The notes under the pieces: model-generated
Told to the model about the DNA's origin: nothing
Database searches by the model: none
Seen by the model: only the letters and a program-made list of their open reading frames with translations
Translations under genes and position numbers: made by a program
Shown: positions 61,288 to 64,000 of the stretch, in pieces
Numbering within the stretch: position 1 is the stretch's first letter
Layout of the letters: the number at the start of each line of letters is the position of its first letter
Source of the DNA: JBAXXL01 sp038206725
GTDB lineage: Bacteria > Bacteroidota > Ignavibacteria > Kapaibacteriales > UBA2268
DNA: 64,000 nucleotides
Assembly (NCBI GenBank): GCA_038206725.1
Contig: JBBRAO010000008.1
Location: 1 to 64,000 of the forward strand
Direction of reading: 5' to 3'

Positions 61288-64000
61288 ATGAAAAATAAAG
61301 TACTATATATTATAATATTTGGATTACTAATCCAAGCAAACAATCTCTTCTCAGAATCTATATATTTTGGTATGAGCCAACCTGACGTAAGTAAATTTCC
61401 GATTGTGAGCTCATCCTTTACCGCAACGCAAGCCAGCGGTCTATATTTTGACAATATAGTAAACACCGATTTTATTATTAAAGAAAATGGTAAAACTATT
61501 CCGGCTATAGATGTGACTGTTGATTGTGTTTATGACGCACCGGTTGAATATCTTTTAATGATTGACAACAGTGCATCGATGAACGACGTTATCGACGGAC
61601 AAAGGAAGATGGATTGGATTATATTGGGTGCTAAATATTTTATTGATAATTTGCCAATGGATAGTCGATCGCAAATAGCAATTGCAAATTTTAACGCTTC
61701 TCCTGAGTTAAGATGCGATTTTACTAACAACAAAAAAGCTTTAAAAGATTCATTGGCGTTAATTAAAGTCGTTACGGCTCCAACTGATTTCAACTACGCC
61801 CTTTTACAAGAACCAAACGGCGGTATTCCGTTAATGAAAGTCAGACCTATAGACAAGCGTCGTGTTATTATTTTCTTAACAGATGGCAGACATACAGAAC
61901 TTCGCGGAAAATTCAAAACTCAAGAAATTATTGACGGCCTCCGTTTGAATAATATCAACTGTTTCACAATAACATTCTTAGATACTAATAAAAATCAGGA
62001 TTTATCAGCTATCGCCGCAATGAGTGGCGGAACTTATGAATTCGTTTCTTCTACTTCGCATTTGAATACCGTATTAAGTGAAATCGGATATTCAACCCGC
62101 TCAAAACCTGTATGCCAAGTAACTTGGAAAAGTTCTTTAAGTTGTGACCCTGTAGAGTTATTTAGAAATTTGGATGTTACATTTAAAAGAATTCCCGGTC
62201 AACCAATCAAATACCAATACAAAGCCCCTGAGTGGAGTATTTTTCGAATACAAACCGACCAGCAAGTTTATGATTTCGGAAATCCTGCACCAGGTTTATC
62301 GGAGGAGCGTGACATCATACTCCAACCAAATTTAGATGTTACTATTTCCGATTTCCTTCTTATGCCTTCAACGTATTTTGAGATTTTAGATTACGGAAAT
62401 GGTACTTATACTAAACCCGCTACTCCAGTAACAATTAAAGCCGGTGAAACGAGAACACTTAAAGTGAAATTTACGCAGGGAACACCTCAACAGCCAAGAT
62501 TTTCGATGCTATATTTAGAAGCTGAACCCTGCCCACTCGAAATTCCACTTGTAGGTGGCAATAAGCAGATTGTAATTACAAGTCCAAAAGAAGGTGATCT
62601 TTTATCGGCTTGCGATACCATAGTAATTAATTGGACTGGCATAGATGCAACCGAATCCGTGAAGTTATATTACACAACTGATAATGGTTCTCAATGGTTC
62701 AAAATTGCCGACAATGCACAAGGTTATACATATAAATGGGCGCCTCCAATAGCTAATGCTAAATACAAAGTTCGCGGTGTGGTAACATACCAACAAACAT
62801 ACAAATGGGCTATTTCTGACGGTGGTGGGGCTAATGAAACAGTAACATCAATAGATGCTCAAAATAACGAATTGTTCTGTGTCGTGAGTGGTAATTACGA
62901 CGATACTACAAATATTGACGGTAAAAAATTCCTTCCTAAGGGTGGGATGGATATGTTCGTTGCAAAATACGATGCCGATGGTAGAATGCGATGGATCAAG
63001 ACAGCCGGTAGTATCAATAACGACAATGCCGCCGGTGCTTGTATAGACCCTGTTGGCAATGTTTATGTTACTGGAAAGACCTTTAATGAAGTTCAATTCG
63101 AAAGTCAATCCTTTGGATTAACAAGAATTTACGCACCACATATCTTTTTAGCAAAATACTCCACATTTGGTAATTTTTTGAAATGTACATTTATTGAACC
63201 ATATAATGGAGCTGAATATTTCGAGTCCTACGGTGAGTATATTAAGTATGTATTTGATGGTGTCAATGAACCAAAAATTGTATTGCGAGGCAAATACAAA
63301 GGCAGCTATTTTAATTCCGTTTTGGGACTATATCTAAATAAGGCTGTTACTTGGTCAAACTTCTCTTGCGAATTCAATCCTTCGTTGGAATTGATTAATA
63401 TTTACAATGGTTATACCCCTCCAAATTCGGGATATTCTTCAAAAAATAAAACATTCCCTATAGGTACTGTTTTTGCAACAGACGATTTTTCAGGAAGCAA
63501 AAATGTTGGTGGATACGACCTTGCTTCTAATGGCGGTCTGGACTATTGGCTATCTAAACAATCGGTAGATGCAAGAAATGAATATACCACGGGTGAATTT
63601 GAAATAGTAATACCTAAATTAGAAATTCTATATAATTTTATGGGTTCTGATTCAATTGGCTTACATAATGATTCTTCATATATAGATTTAGGCGCAACTT
63701 TTATAAATGATGCTAAAACAGTGATTTTAGACTCAATTTTAACAAATCACGTTAAACTCCCTGCAATGGTTGTAGCTTATAATCTAACAGGTGCCGACCC
63801 AACAAGTTTCGATGTTGATAAATTATATCTAAATGTGCCAATTAAAAAAGATGAAATTGCTAATTTTGGTGTTATATTTAATCCTCTGAAAAAGGGGCTT
63901 TGCAAAGCTACTTTAGAACTTGTAGGCAATTGTGGCACTTCTGTCTTTTTAGATTTGTATGGGACAGGATTATGCCATTCCAATGCAATTGATACAATTC
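61288..64000 (+). CDS. Secreted VWA / SBBP-repeat / choice-of-anchor D protein, partial (3' end outside window)
   Basis: An open frame of 904 codons from ATG 61288 to the right edge with no stop. A signal peptide (MKNKVLYIIIFGLLIQANNL) is followed by a VWA domain: MIDNSASMNDVIDGQRKMDW holds the MIDAS motif DxSxS, and the third metal-ligand Asp is in VIIFLTDGRHTEL. Beta-sandwich sequence with WTGIDATESVKLYYTTDNGS follows. SBBP-type propeller repeats come next (DMFVAKYDADGRMRWIKTAG, DPVGNVYVTGKTF, HIFLAKYSTFGNFL). From about 770 there is an ASH/choice-of-anchor D domain (VILDSILTNHV, FNPLKKGLCKATLEL, VFLDLYGTG). It probably ends in a T9SS domain outside the window; that is a guess. VWA domains bind proteins through a metal, suggesting adhesion. 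Confidence 0.85.
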   Translation, partial: MKNKVLYIIIFGLLIQANNLFSESIYFGMSQPDVSKFPIVSSSFTATQASGLYFDNIVNTDFIIKENGKTIPAIDVTVDCVYDAPVEYLLMIDNSASMNDVIDGQRKMDWIILGAKYFIDNLPMDSRSQIAIANFNASPELRCDFTNNKKALKDSLALIKVVTAPTDFNYALLQEPNGGIPLMKVRPIDKRRVIIFLTDGRHTELRGKFKTQEIIDGLRLNNINCFTITFLDTNKNQDLSAIAAMSGGTYEFVSSTSHLNTVLSEIGYSTRSKPVCQVTWKSSLSCDPVELFRNLDVTFKRIPGQPIKYQYKAPEWSIFRIQTDQQVYDFGNPAPGLSEERDIILQPNLDVTISDFLLMPSTYFEILDYGNGTYTKPATPVTIKAGETRTLKVKFTQGTPQQPRFSMLYLEAEPCPLEIPLVGGNKQIVITSPKEGDLLSACDTIVINWTGIDATESVKLYYTTDNGSQWFKIADNAQGYTYKWAPPIANAKYKVRGVVTYQQTYKWAISDGGGANETVTSIDAQNNELFCVVSGNYDDTTNIDGKKFLPKGGMDMFVAKYDADGRMRWIKTAGSINNDNAAGACIDPVGNVYVTGKTFNEVQFESQSFGLTRIYAPHIFLAKYSTFGNFLKCTFIEPYNGAEYFESYGEYIKYVFDGVNEPKIVLRGKYKGSYFNSVLGLYLNKAVTWSNFSCEFNPSLELINIYNGYTPPNSGYSSKNKTFPIGTVFATDDFSGSKNVGGYDLASNGGLDYWLSKQSVDARNEYTTGEFEIVIPKLEILYNFMGSDSIGLHNDSSYIDLGATFINDAKTVILDSILTNHVKLPAMVVAYNLTGADPTSFDVDKLYLNVPIKKDEIANFGVIFNPLKKGLCKATLELVGNCGTSVFLDLYGTGLCHSNAIDTI

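Overview
This is an AT-rich bacterial chromosome segment with good coding density. It looks like a member of the Bacteroidota/Chlorobi superphylum, perhaps close to Ignavibacteria or Kapabacteria. The evidence is six proteins ending in a type IX secretion (T9SS) C-terminal sorting domain, many OmpA-type outer-membrane proteins, TAnnTTTG promoter elements, an LpxH-like enzyme (Gram-negative envelope) and a pyruvate:ferredoxin oxidoreductase. Unlike many Bacteroidota, several genes have clear AGGAG ribosome-binding sites. The phylum assignment is inference; there is no rRNA gene in the window.

Layout. 1-2.1 kb: two secreted proteins on the minus strand, the first running off the left edge. 2.4-3.9 kb: an RsmB-type rRNA methyltransferase. 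4-9.6 kb: a minus-strand run transcribed psd, pssA, M14 peptidase, MCE protein, O-methyltransferase, prfB, with prfB carrying the RF2 +1 programmed frameshift. 9.7-12.7 kb: dnaN-recF-trmH. 12.8-17.8 kb: a nucleotide-sugar dehydrogenase, then an OmpA protein coupled to alr. 18.2-20.7 kb: a T9SS protein with a CXXCH motif. 21-25 kb: a transporter, infC with a TTG start, a nonsense-interrupted gene, a RelE-type toxin-antitoxin pair and a lipoprotein. 25-32.5 kb: an arylsulfotransferase-like T9SS protein, lpxH, then lipoprotein-birA-coaX facing coaBC. 32.6-39.7 kb: an M1 peptidase, a T9SS protein, a CstA transporter, tRNA-Glu and a second OmpA paralogue. 39.9-43 kb: purA-lepB-yihY. 43.5-49.8 kb: beta-barrel, third OmpA paralogue, T9SS and Cys-rich secreted proteins, DJ-1. 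50-56.7 kb: a PHP-domain protein, a NifJ-type oxidoreductase and a DEAD-box helicase. 56.9-64 kb: a lipoprotein of Cys-Cys repeats, a phosphohexomutase, and a VWA/beta-propeller protein running off the right edge.

Common themes. Cell-surface proteins are abundant, but no T9SS machinery gene is present. Intergenic spaces carry several families of short palindromic repeats, some acting as terminators, and the debris of decayed genes (HicB-like, FAD-oxidoreductase, DUF1801-like). Two protein architectures stand out: a NifJ that lacks the roughly 110-residue two-cluster ferredoxin domain, and a 933-residue lipoprotein built of about ten beta-sandwich repeats with a conserved Cys-Cys...Cys...Cys pattern. 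I saw no CRISPR array, prophage, insertion sequence or recognisable biosynthetic cluster.
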